NCBI RefSeq assembly: GCF_020520425.1
Contig: NC_079492.1
Location: forward strand, 138,698,361 to 138,762,360
Length of the DNA stretch: 64,000 nt
Direction: 5' to 3'
Source: Spinacia oleracea
Lineage: Eukaryota > Streptophyta > Magnoliopsida > Caryophyllales > Amaranthaceae
Below the pieces are notes generated by a model. That model was given only the letters and a program-made list of their open reading frames with translations, was not told where the DNA came from and did not search any database. The position numbers were made by a program, and so were the translations under genes. Below are positions 1-10,117 of the stretch, piece by piece (position 1 is the stretch's first letter; each line of letters starts with the position of its first letter).

Positions 1-957
1 CAAAAATAAGGAGTAACCAAACAAAAAACCTACTCACGAGAACACTTAATATATATGCCTTCCCCTTGAAGAAAGAAAATGAAATACAAAATTGTATGAA
101 GTTGAAAATATAAGCAGTTTCAATGCCGGTATTACTGTTTATCTATGTAGTAATCATGTACTTCACTTCTTCCGTTTCTTTTTATTTACAATACTTGAAA
201 TTTCACGTTTGCAAATGCATAACTTGAACAATTAATATCTTTATTAAAAAAGTTAACATTCGCAAAATATACATCAAGACGAATCTAACAAGATCCCACA
301 TGAATATATATATTTCCTTAAGTATAAATCATCAAAGATAACCAAAGTAGAGTATGTGAATAGTGTATAAATCAAAGCGTTGCAGATAAAAAGAAACGGA
401 GGCAGTACTATTCCAGTTCCAAAAGTTTGCACTATCTAGTGAGTAGTGAGTTAGTGACAAATCTCTAAAACAATTTATATACATTATCATTTGCAAGAAA
501 AAGTATTATGCCTTACCTTTGTCAAGAGGGACAAAGAACATAAAACTTTAAGAACTGATGCAGCAAAGCATGGGATGTGAAGATAATATCTGCAAAGCAC
601 AAGAGGGAGAATATTATGGGATGTAAGTAGAAGTAACCTAAGACTCCACTAGTGGTAGGGGATCAAACACTACAAATTGCATAAAATTACATTATGAGTA
701 ATCAATTCAAAGCCTGACATATAGAGGAACCACCGAACCAGTATTAGTACGTAGCATTGTGCGTCCTGTATTTCTATTTTATTTTCAATCATTCAAAAAA
801 CAAACAAGCAGAGAAAATAAAGGAATATGGTCACAAATGGCATCATTTGAATTGGGATGCCAATGGAAAACAGAATAGAAACCATTTTTGTCCACTTACC
901 AAAAAAGGAAAAGATAATACATAACAAAGAACTAAAACGAAGCAGAATCAAAGAATA
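1..957. repeat. Upstream part of tandem duplication, unit A
   Basis: No coding region is seen. This stretch is the 5' flank of the first His-rich gene and is plainly homologous to about 4390-5164. Shared landmarks include the run starting acctactcac, the stretch gatgcagcaaagcatggga near 556 and 4673, and tatagaggaaccag near 720 and 4840. The copies differ by many substitutions and small indels, so the duplication is not recent. The left border lies outside the window. Confidence 0.75.
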
Positions 958-1005
958 ATGCAAGCATCAGGACAAAAAAGAAGGACGTGGGATTCTTCTG
1001 ATTGT

Positions 1006-1013
1006 TATATAAG
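1006..1013 (+). promoter_or_regulatory. TATA box of His-rich gene copy 1
   Basis: TATATAAG lies 101 bases before the ATG at 1114. The same motif stands at the same relative place in copy 2 (5138-5145). Transcription would start near 1035-1045, leaving a leader of about 70-80 bases. Confidence 0.6.
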
Positions 1014-1113
1014 ACAGCTTTATCATCTCACATTTCTCATCAAGCTACAAGCTCAGAAAAAAATCCCCCTTTGCACTAAAAACTCAAGTGCCCACAGCCC
1101 ACTCACCACCATC

Positions 1114-1924
1114 ATGGCTTGTATGCAGATGTCCAGGAGCGAAGCCGAAAGGATGAAGTGCAACAATGGCTCTCAAGGTTACTGCTCGTCTGATTACAAG
1201 CAAGAGGTGCACCAAGCAGCTGGGTGTGCAGTGCCCCAAGCTGGGAACCACAGCATTGCAAGCAAAGCTGGATGTGCAGCTAACCAAGTTGGGCACAACA
1301 TGGGAGCTGGATGTGCAGCTAACCAAGTTGGGCACAACATGGGAGGCAACCACTCTTCTGGTGGCCACGGCCATGCCATTCATGGCTCTGGACACCACGG
1401 CCACTCCAGCCATGGCTCTGGCCACAATGGTCATGCCATCCATGGCTCTGGCAACCACGGCCATGTCAGTCATGGCTCTGGCAACCACGGCCATGTCAGC
1501 CATGGCTCTGAAAACCATGGACATGTTAGTCATGGCTCTGACCACCTCAGCCATGCCAACCATAGCTCTGCCCAACATGGCTGTGCCACTGCCAACCATA
1601 ACTCTGGCCAACATGGAATCAACCACCACAACTCTGCCCACCACGGTGCTACCCACCACCACTCTTCACACCATGCAAGCTGCGAAGAGAAGAAAGAAGA
1701 ACACAAAGTCTATAAATCAGGACACAATAAGGGTGAGAAGATCAAGAAAAAATCGTCCAAGAAGTGCAGTGATGACAGCAGTGACAGCGAGAGTGACAAT
1801 GAAGGGCATGGGAAGGCAAGTATTTGATTAACTTGTTTCAAACATAATACAAAACATTCTAAACCTTTATTTCTAATAACTAGATGTGCTTATATCTTTT
1901 TTCTCTTGCTTACAGAAGTGCTAA
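1114..1924 (+). CDS. His/Gly/Ser-rich disordered protein, tandem copy 1 (two exons)
   Basis: CDS join(1114..1815, 1916..1924), 236 residues. The start is the ATG opening MACMQMSRSEAE; copy 2 begins identically and upstream residues are not conserved. The N-terminal 60 residues hold scattered Cys, followed by two tandem 12-residue units of the AGCAANQVGHNM type. A 10-residue array (SHGSGNHGHV type, about seven units), a His/Asn stretch, a Lys-rich segment (EKIKKKSSKKC) and an acidic Ser tail (SDDSSDSESDNE) complete it. The intron is 1816-1915 with a GC donor (AAG|GCAAGT) and a cag acceptor. The last exon gives only Lys-Cys-stop. No signal peptide or membrane segment is seen. I do not recognise the family; the composition suggests a disordered, metal-binding or dehydrin-like stress protein, which is inference. 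Confidence 0.7.
1352..1560 (+). repeat. 30-bp coding minisatellite in copy 1
   Basis: Tandem 30-base units of the type catggctctggcaaccacgg with variations, each encoding ten residues (His-Gly-Ser-Gly-x-His-Gly-His-x-x). About seven imperfect units. The unit length is a multiple of three and free of stops in several frames, so long overlapping open frames arise here on both strands. Confidence 0.85.
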
Positions 1925-2340
1925 ATAAGCAGAACTCAGCAGCTGACACCAGATCACACAAGACCAGAAACTGGAGATTAGATACTGCTGATAAAATTAT
2001 AATTACGTTCAAAATTTCGTATTTCATTAATAATGCCCTACTACTAGCATCGCTGAGGCGCCATTTGGATGACTTTCCCATTTGTACTACGTGTGTTTTC
2101 TTATGAATGAACAGTGTATGTTATGCACTGCTATTAAAAACTATTGCAGACTTTTCCAAGCAAATGTTTACCAATGAACCAAAACCTATGGACAATCGTC
2201 ATCAAACCATGTAGAATATGGGATCGCTATCTAGAATTCTTCATTTAGAATTTATCACTCCACTCAAACAGGGGAAAAGAGGATTATTGAAGATTGGAGC
2301 ATCAACTAAACTTTTGCAAGTTGCAATTACTTGCTTAAGC
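1925..2340 (+). other. 3' flank of copy 1, end of duplicated unit A
   Basis: This 3' UTR-like sequence is homologous to 6127-6590, for example tatgcactgct near 2123 and 6360, and accaatgaaccaaaa in both. Homology fades after about 2330, near the gattggagcatca stretch. No coding potential is seen. Confidence 0.6.
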
Positions 2341-3403
2341 TTAAGAAATACCTAAAAGGCACAAAACCAAAACAAGTGAGAAAGCCAGGGTCAAGATAGC
2401 ACGGTTCCAGCTTTCCCGTCACTAAGCCTGCTTCTCCCACAATTTTCACTTTCTGGACCAACGCGAATCTGCCCTTGAAAGTCTCTCAGCATTTTGAGAG
2501 CAGAGCATGCAAATTAGAGCAATGGATCTTCAAAGAATTCCGCCATACTGTAAAACGTTGCAAGCCTGTTTTCTGGCAGAAGTGGTATCTCGAATTGAAT
2601 CAGCTCAACGCGAGACCCGGCAAAGGGACCAGACCATGGATCAGAAGGCAAAGTTTCATTAGTTCCCTACGTCTCTAATCTCCTATTCACCATTCTAGTG
2701 TTCTGTGCTTCAGGAACAGGAACAGCTGGCAAAAGGGAAGAATCTCCAGGAAAAGACTAGTCTCTCTCTTTCCCTTTAACTGTCCTGGGCAATCCTCAAA
2801 GTTAGATAGAAAAACCCCTTTACTGTGTTAAATTCGCCAAACCCTTGTGTCATTACAGAATACAAAATACAGATTTAAGGCTATTGCCGACAATGAGCTG
2901 GCTTTCAAAAAAGAAAGTAAGCCCAGTGCTACAGAAATATATCACATTAATCATCCCATTAGATTCAAGATTTCAAGAGGCATGAATTTGCACTCTCAGT
3001 TTCAGCAGCTTTAACAGTGAGACATAACCACACCGAGGAGAATGAAGCCTTAACCCACAGATGAGTTTCAGCACTATCAAGGGTTTGTTTCAACTTATAT
3101 TTTGACTTATTTCATAAAAGTTTTAGACAGTTTTAGACAAAATAAGTTTTTTCACACGATTTCAGACAATTAAGTTTTTTTCTCGACAATATAAGTAGAT
3201 AATTTGATTTCCGTCAAAATCAGATAAACCAAACAGAGCCTAAGAAGCATGTCCTAATAAACCATGAGTTGCAAAAAGTCTTTATTTGGCATAACTTTTG
3301 TTTTCGACTGACCAATTACATGAAACTACTCTTTTAGTTAATTGTCTTGAACTTTTTAACTTCACATATCAGTATGTTGAGAAACTCGAAATTTAAACTA
3401 TTA
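2341..3403. other. Non-coding spacer with a possible small hAT-type MITE
   Basis: No gene is recognised. Around 3078-3241 the ends gggtttgttt and aaaccaaacagagcc form a poor inverted pair. This resembles hAT-type MITEs with GGCTCTGTTTGG ends, but no target duplication is clear. The rest shows nothing. Confidence 0.3.
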
Positions 3404-4253
3404 CTACTTTCGTTTCTGAATAGATACATCACTTGCCTTATTCCGCCGTTTCTTAATAAATGCATCACTTCCATATATAGCAACTGATTGCAACTTAATA
3501 TTATCTCTCTCATCTTTCATGGTCCCAGCTAGACCTGTCAAAAATTGACCCGACCCGAAAATATTGGGTGAACATGATTTTGTGACCCGTAACCCGATTT
3601 TATCCGAACCCGAGAAACCCGAAAAGCATTGGGTCAAAACCCGACCGAACCCGTTTTGGACCCGACCGATTGAAAATCATTGTGTTTATAGTAATAAATG
3701 AGATTATGAGAAAATTTAAGCATAATAAACACGTGTTTACTATAGTTGTGTGTAATATGATTTTAATTTGAATTATACGCCATTTTATGGTTGAATTTGA
3801 CTAAATATAAACTTGTGTAGGAAAATTTGTTAATTTGTGCCCATATTTTGTATATTAATCACCTAAATTAATGAAAATATAATACGCGTTTTAAAATCTC
3901 TCAACCCGTTGGGTCGGCCCGAACCCGAAAGTTATGGGTCTTGAACAAGCATTTGTAAACCCGAACCCGAAAGTGACCGACCCGACTCCCCGAACCCAAA
4001 AATATTTTTTTACAACCCGCCCCGACCGACCCGTTTGACAGGTCTAGTACCAGCCCATATTTCTTTATTGTATCTCTCTTCATCTCTCATTGGCTCAAAC
4101 ATTTTTTATTGTTTCACTCTCTTATAAACCTCATTTATTAGATTAAACCATTCATCCACTATCCCCACTCGCACAATATAATACTAATATCAACAAACTC
4201 TCATAAAACTATGTACAATTGCAAGTAATGCATCTATTCAGAAACGAAGGGAG
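3404..4253. mobile_element. Stowaway-like MITE, split by a nested hAT element
   Basis: The left end reads ctactttcgtttctgaatag; the right end, read on the other strand, is ctcccttcgtttctgaatag. The pairing continues through gatgcattacttgc. TA dinucleotides flank both ends (3402-3403 and 4254-4255), as for Tc1/mariner-derived Stowaway elements. Removing the inner element at 3530-4046 leaves about 330 bp, a usual MITE length. Confidence 0.75.
3530..4046. mobile_element. hAT-type non-autonomous element with CCCGACC repeats
   Basis: The termini tagacctgtcaaa and tttgacaggtcta are perfect inverted repeats. They are flanked by near-identical 8-bp target copies, GTCCCAGC (3522-3529) and GTACCAGC (4047-4054), diagnostic of hAT. 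Subterminal regions are packed with cccgaccga and cccgaaaacccg words, which may be transposase-binding repeats. No transposase is encoded. Confidence 0.85.
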
Positions 4254-4385
4254 TAGTTGCAAATTTTGTATATACATACCAAAAATAGCCAAACAATACC
4301 CTAATGACATAAACTTATAGGATCCTGCAGTTGCATAATTAACCCTTGTGTCCCTACTCCCTACGCACTTTAAAGTTGGCGTAAT

Positions 4386-5164
4386 CTATCTAGTTTCAAA
4401 AATACGGATTCGCCAATAAAAAAACCTACTCACTTGAACATCTAAGAATATCAGAAACAAAGTTGTATGAAATTGAAGATATAAGCAGTTCCAATGCTTG
4501 TTTCTCTGTGTAGATATCAAATCCTATACGTTACTCCAGTTCCGGAAAATTGCAACATCTAGAGGAGTAGTGACGAATCTCTAAAACAATTATTACAAAT
4601 TATCATTTGCAAGAAAAAATATAATGCCTTATCTTTGTCAAAAGGGGCAAAAAACAAAAAACTTTAAGAACTGATGCAGCAAAGCATGGGATGTGAAGAG
4701 AATCCCTGCAAAGCACAAGAGGAGGAATATCTGCAAATTGTGGGATGTAGAAGTAACCTAGACTCTCTCGTGGTAAGGGTCAAACAATACAAATTGCATG
4801 AAAATTCCCTTAAGAGTAATGAATCAAAAAAACTTGACATATAGAGGAACCAGTATTAGTAACTAGCATTATGTGTCCTGAAATTTTTAATCATAAAAAA
4901 AAACAAATCAGCAGAGAAAATGAAGGATATGGTCACAAATGGCATCATTTGAATTGGGATGCCAATGCGCAATGGAAAACAGAACAGAAACCACTTTTGT
5001 CCACTTACCAAAAAAGGAAAAGATAATACATAACAAAGAACTAAAACGAAGCAGAATCAAAGAATAATGCAAGCACCTCACTACCAACTAGCAAGCATCA
5101 CGACAAAAAAGAAGGGCGGGGGGATTCTTCTGATTGCTATATAAGATAGCGTGATTAACTCACA
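4386..5164. repeat. Upstream part of tandem duplication, unit B
   Basis: Homologous to 1-957 at an offset of about 4.1 kb. It carries the presumed promoter of the second His-rich gene. No coding region is seen. Confidence 0.75.
5138..5145 (+). promoter_or_regulatory. TATA box of His-rich gene copy 2
   Basis: TATATAAG stands 101 bases before the second exon break-free start near 5246 and is conserved with copy 1 at 1006-1013, in an otherwise diverged flank. Confidence 0.6.
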
Positions 5165-5245
5165 TTGATCATCAAGCTCCAATCTCAGCAAATAATCCCC
5201 CTTTGTACTAAAAACTCCAGTGCCCGTAGCCCATTCACCACCATC

Positions 5246-6126
5246 ATGGCTTGTATGCAGATGTCCAGGAGTGAAGCCGAAAAGATGAAGTGCAGCAATG
5301 GCTCTCAAGGTTACTGCTCGTCTGACTACAAGCAAGAGGTGCACCAAGCAGCTGGGTGTGCAGTGCCCCAAGCTGGGAACCACAACATTGCAAGTAATGC
5401 TGGATGTGCATCTAACCAAGTTGGGCACAATATGGGAGGCAACCACGGCCATGCCAGCCATGGCTCTGGCCACAATGGTCATGCCATTCATGGCTCTGGC
5501 CACAATGGTCATGCCATTCATGGCTCTGGCCACAACGGCCATGTCAGCCATGGCTCTAGCCACAACGGCCATGTCAGCCATGGCTCTGGCCACAATGGCC
5601 ATGTCAGCCATGGCTCTGGCCACAATGGCCATGCCATCCATGGCTCTGGAAACCATGGTCATGTCAGTCATGGCTCTGGAAACCACGGCCATGTCAGCCA
5701 TGGCTCTGGAAACCATGGACATGCTAGCCATGGCCCTGACCACCTCAGCCATGCCAACCATAGCTCTGGCCAACATGACTGTGTCACTGCCAACCATAAC
5801 TCTGGCCAACATGGCTCTTCCCATCATGGAAACAACCACCACAACTCTGCCAACCATGGTGCTACCCACCACCACTCTTCACACCATGCAAGCTGCGAAG
5901 AAAAGAAAGAAGAATACAAAGTCTGTAAATCAGGACACAATAAGGGTGAGAAGATCAAGAAGAAATCGTCTAAGAAGTGCAGTGATGACAGCAGTGACAG
6001 CGAGAGTGACAATGAAGGGCATGGGAAGGCAAGTATTCGATTAACAGCATAATACAAAAAATTCTAAACCTTTATATCTAATGACTAGATGTGCTTATAT
6101 CTTTCTCTTGGTTACAGAAGTGCTAA
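5246..6126 (+). CDS. His/Gly/Ser-rich disordered protein, tandem copy 2 (two exons)
   Basis: CDS join(5246..6028, 6118..6126), 263 residues. The N-terminus (MACMQMSRSEAEKMKC) and C-terminus match copy 1. The array is longer, roughly eleven 10-residue HGSGHNGHA-type units, while the 12-residue Cys repeat occurs once instead of twice. The tail is Lys-rich then acidic Ser-rich. The intron 6029-6117 again has a GC donor (AAG|GCAAGT) and cag acceptor, and the last exon again gives Lys-Cys-stop. Both copies keep an open frame and the same exon structure despite indels, which suggests both are or recently were functional. Function is unknown; metal binding through His and dehydrin-like chaperoning are guesses from composition. 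Confidence 0.7.
5450..5745 (+). repeat. 30-bp coding minisatellite in copy 2
   Basis: About ten imperfect 30-base units around catggctctggccacaatgg. There are three or four more units than in copy 1, so the array has changed in length since the gene duplicated, always by whole units. Confidence 0.85.
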
Positions 6127-7574
6127 ATGAGCAGAACACAGCTGTGAGCACCAGTAAACCCAAGATCAGAGACTGGAGATAAGATGCTGCTGAAAATATT
6201 ATAATTTATGTTTTAAATATAGTATTTCATAAATAATGTCCAACTACTAGCATAGCTAAGCACCATCCCTGGTGGATACTGTTCAGTGTGTATTATGCAA
6301 GAATGGATTATTTTCCTTATTGTACTATGTGGTTTTCTTATGAATGAACATTGCACTTTATGCACTGCTGTTAAAAAGCTCCTGCAGACTTTCCAAGCAT
6401 ATGTTTACCAATGAACCAAAAAGTATTGACAATTGTCATAAAACCATCTACAAAATAGGATTACTATTTAGAGTTCTGAATATAAAAAGTCATCACTCCA
6501 GTAAAGCAACGTAAAAACACGAAGATCTTTGAAGATTGGAGCATCAGCTGAAATTTTGCAAGTCGCAACTACCTTAGCTATGTTCATAGTTAGCCTTATG
6601 TAATGCACCAGTTATGAGGAAGGGCAGATTAGGAAGTGAAATTATAATTCGGTTAGTGATATCTTGAGAAACAAGGAGACCTTAGTAGACAAATAGAGGA
6701 GTTTAGGCAAAGAGAAATATGATGAATATTGGTGAGAAGATTTATTTTGTTTTGGTTAGCTTTGCTTAGGGAGTGTCCAAAACACTCGAAGGTCTGGGAT
6801 TGTGGCGACCATATGATGATTTATGCGCATCAAATCACAATCAACTATTAAGTTTTCCCTGAAATATCTTCTTCCTTATTACAAACAGTGTTGGATATGA
6901 AGTAATACATCAAAGTTTGTCAGTATAATATCGCTGGGTTTACAGTTCACGTTTTAAGTACAAATATTACCCATATGTTAATAAATTTTGCTATAATACG
7001 ATGAATTTTATACCTTTTTTATACTCCTTCACAATGCTATGCACTCACCTAATCGGCCCAAGCAACCAGTCCTGTACACCTATGCAAGAAGAAAACAAGT
7101 CACGCAAGGAGAGGAACAAGCCCAGGAGAGCATGAGAGCAGAAAAGTTGGCATGGGACACTGTCTAAGGGTGGCAGCCACCACAAGCCAAACAGTCACTA
7201 AGGGAGCATTAAAGCCTTGTTGTCTTTTGTCTGCTTTATGTTTATGTGTTTTGTCTTTAGTTAGCATAGTGTAATTGAAAGGGAGGGAGAGCATGGAATG
7301 GAAATTATCTTGAGAGTATTGACTAAGTCATTGGGGGAGAAGGGAACCTCTCAAAAGTTTTCACTTCTTTAATTGTAAGCTTGTGGTGGCTAGCTCTATC
7401 TATCAGACAAACATACAACCTTCCGTTAACTACATTTGAGTGCGAGTATCTGAATTCATTACACACTACCCCATCGGCCATCGCCCCATATCCTTCTCAG
7501 TTAAAGAAGGGGATGGGAGCATGGGACAAAGAAACAATAAAAATAGTCAACTATCAACCATTAGTAATTGCATA
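6127..7574. other. 3' flank of copy 2 and non-coding spacer
   Basis: To about 6590 this matches the 3' flank of copy 1. Beyond that no gene is recognised. 7095-7480 vaguely resembles the end of an LTR (gagagcatgagag, then a T-rich run and ctatctatcagac), but no partner repeat or target copy was found, so no element is called. Confidence 0.4.
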
Positions 7575-7834
7575 CTCCCTCAATCCCACAAAAGGCTTCC
7601 GATTTTGACTTTTTACACTATTTGGATATTTATCTTGACCGTGTTTTCTACTAATATACTGTAAATTATAAATATTATTATAAAAATATTGGCGGGTTAG
7701 TCTCAATGTATATTTTAGAATATCAACTTTAAAAAATAGTTGCAAATGAAAAATTAAAGATATCCATAGTCAAAGTTGTGTGTTGGTAAATGTGCCCAAA
7801 AGAAAAGGGAAGTTTTTATGTGGGGCAGAGGGTT
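7575..7834. mobile_element. Diverged Stowaway-like MITE
   Basis: The left end ctccctcaatcccacaaaag pairs with the right end, which read backwards is aaccctctgccccacataaa. TA lies at both borders. The body (tttgactttttacacta ... gtcaaagttgtgtgttgg) matches the MITE in the knottin intron at 23495-23754. Confidence 0.6.
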
Positions 7835-8590
7835 TACTTTGATTCATGTATGTTGAGACTAAATATCTTATGACCACTTTAGTTCATTCAATAAATTATA
7901 CAGTCTGGATTTCTCTACTCCTCTACACCTGGATGGGCTGGACCTTAACATTACATACCTAACAATACATCACAATCAACTAATATCCCAGGGAATAATG
8001 TGCTTCCTATCTCTTCTTGGAAAGATAACTCAAAGTTATTCTAAACTCTTCTATGACTTTTGGATTATAAGTGTATAACTCAGTGGAAACTGTCCACATA
8101 TCCTATTTGACAGACAGTTCTTGCATATCAAATAAAGATCAACTAGAAACGACCATTTTGTTATGTCGGGAATACGGATGCTACCATCAAATAGGAATTT
8201 CTTCAGAAGTTTTGTGGTAATGTTGATGTCAATATGCAATGTCTTTTAAAGCTTCCTATTCTTCAAATTTTAAAGTTGTACTCCAACGTGTCTGCTTATT
8301 CTTTTTATCTACATTGTCCAGAGCTCCAAAATCCTAACTGATTTATTCCTCTTTTCCATTACAGTTATCTTCTACAGCTGATATCTGGCAGTTATTCCAA
8401 ACCATGTGCTTCTATATCAATTTTTAAAAACAAAGAATGTTATTACTTTGGGGCTTTGTGTCTTTTATAAACTTATAAAGCGTTGGAGTTCCCTCAACAA
8501 CATCAGGCAAGAAAGAAAACTCAAAGGAAAATTTCATCAAATAAAAAACCTTCAAACATTCTCAACACATTACCTCATCCAAACTGCAGA
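7835..8590. other. Non-coding spacer
   Basis: AT-rich sequence; no gene, RNA or repeat pair is seen. Confidence 0.4.
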
Positions 8591-8624
8591 AACCCACAAA
8601 TGAAGAATAAAAATTTGCACAGAA

Positions 8625-9190
8625 GATATCAGAGGTGACTGCTTGGGTGAAGCAGGGTGTTCGGATACAAACAAAAGAACACCAAGCAGTGGCCAAACCA
8701 CCAAACACTGTACACATGCCAATGATCCGCACCAAAGGGCACAAAACCAACATGTATTCATAACAGAAGAAAGAACATGCTAGCACCATAGTTGTCAAAG
8801 ACATGAAATATGGTGCTTACACGGCGAAAGAGAAGAAAGAAGGAAGAGCATGTAAATACAGTCCACAAGGATGCCAAGCATACTTCACGCATAGAGCTGA
8901 AGAAGGAAAACAAGCAAACAACAAATGTTCAGACAAAAGGATTCTGCGCAGCCTGTTGGTGCTGGATGAAGAAGAAAGAAAAGAAGGAAAAACATGCAAA
9001 AAGCAAGACAACTAACTCATGTAACGCATTGAGCAAGAAAGAGCACAAGAAAGAACCAACCAACCAATGCTTTTCAAGCATGGAAGATCATTGGAAGGAG
9101 AAGATTCTGAGTGAGGAGGAAGGCCAAGGAAGGCAACTCCAAAGAGTAGCAGCATTGACAGTGAAGAAGAGTGCTGTGGGATAATAAAGG
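8625..9190 (+). pseudogene. Lys/Cys/His-rich remnant, possible third member of the His-rich family
   Basis: Purine-rich sequence whose coding-like character shifts between frames. One frame at 8640-8770 reads DCLGEAGCSDTNK and, further on, Cys/His-rich. Another, from about 8803, reads KEKKEGRACKYSPQGC. The third, 8810-9184, reads KKEEHVNTVHKDAKH and on to an Lys/Glu-rich end. Near 9150 agtagcagcattgacagtga resembles the acidic Ser tail of the 1.1-kb and 5.2-kb genes and is followed by an aag|gtatgt donor-like site. The reading shows an in-frame tag near 8783 and frame changes. It may instead be an unrelated Lys-rich gene with unseen introns. Confidence 0.35.
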
Positions 9191-9696
9191 TATGTGTTCA
9201 AACAGAAGATATCCCATTAGGCAAATATCCCTTCAACTTCTACACTAACTTCCCAGCATGAATTTCACAAAATTCCATACATACATCGAATAGCTTCCAG
9301 CTTATCCAGAGGTGTGCTACCCTTAAACCCCATCCGATCCCAAAAAATCAGAAATAAAGTTCTGTCAAGATATACATCACGCTACTCTCAAAACACGATG
9401 AAAAATGGTTTCTAGTTAAGAAACTGATACCTGCGCAAGTACGACAGTAACTGTGAGCTGAACCAATATCTCATCCCGTATAGCTGCTTTCTCCCCGAGA
9501 GAACAAGTCTTATCAAATGTTATATATGCGCCATATTCCCTAAATAATCAAGAGTAACATCATCAGAAAACCATTATTTCATCATCTTTAGCTAAATCAA
9601 CTGCAAAATATTAATGTAATAATTATCCATATGATTAGTTAAAAGTAAACCTTCATTGGGTATCCCAAACCAGCGTGTCCCCAGTGTGATCAGCCA

Positions 9697-9715
9697 CACC
9701 ATCAACTTGATGGTG
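9697..9715. repeat. Palindrome at left edge of minisatellite
   Basis: caccatcaacttgatggtg is a 9-bp-arm palindrome with a one-base centre. A diverged copy, caccgtcaagttgatggta, lies at 10166-10184 on the other side of the tandem array. Confidence 0.6.
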
Positions 9716-9749
9716 CGACATGCGCACGCAACTACTATAGAGAAGGTTA

Positions 9750-10117
9750 TTGACTGGTGTTACTTGGCTTTCTATGCTGGGGTTACGTATACATTGTATT
9801 CGCTGTTACTTTTCTTGTTTATTGCAGTTTCTTGAATTTCATGTTAGAGGTTCCTTGTATAGATTGGTGTTACTTGACTTTCTATGTTGGTGTTACTTAT
9901 ATATTATATTCGTTGTTACTTTTCTTTTTTTTTATTGCAGTTTCACGTTAGAGGTTCCTTGTATAGACCGGTGTTACTTGAGTTTCTATGCAGGTGTTAC
10001 TTATGCATTGTATTCGCGGTTACTTTTCTTGTTTTATTGCAGTTTTTTCAATATCATGTTAGAGGTTCCTTGTATAGACTAGTGTTACTTTATTCTCTAT
10101 GTTGGTGTTACTTTTAG
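9750..10117. repeat. About 110-bp minisatellite, 3.3 units
   Basis: Units run from ggtgttacttg through attgcagttt and gttagaggttccttgtatag, and repeat at roughly 9757, 9866, 9971 and 10080. Each unit contains ttactttt and attgcag, so it resembles a repeated splice acceptor. The array lies between blocks 1 and 2 of the hydrolase pseudogene, that is in a former intron. Open frames across it are by-products. Confidence 0.8.

Noticed and set aside
1352-1560. Spaced repeats resembling a CRISPR array
   Set aside because: The units are contiguous, coding and without unique spacers, in a plant genome.
1166-1831. Met/Ala/Thr-rich open frame overlapping His-rich gene 1, and its partner at 5298-6044
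   Set aside because: It follows from the stop-free 30-bp repeat. The His-rich frame explains both conserved ends, the splice sites and the TATA spacing better.
3404-3637. Small open frames at 3404-3637 and 3901-4083
   Set aside because: They are formed by MITE ends and the cccgaacc repeats of the hAT element.
7095-7480. LTR-like sequence
   Set aside because: No TG/CA ends, target copy, primer site or partner repeat could be found.
9750-10082. 110-codon Leu/Phe/Tyr-rich open frame
   Set aside because: It is made by the minisatellite; all three plus frames are open there for the same reason.
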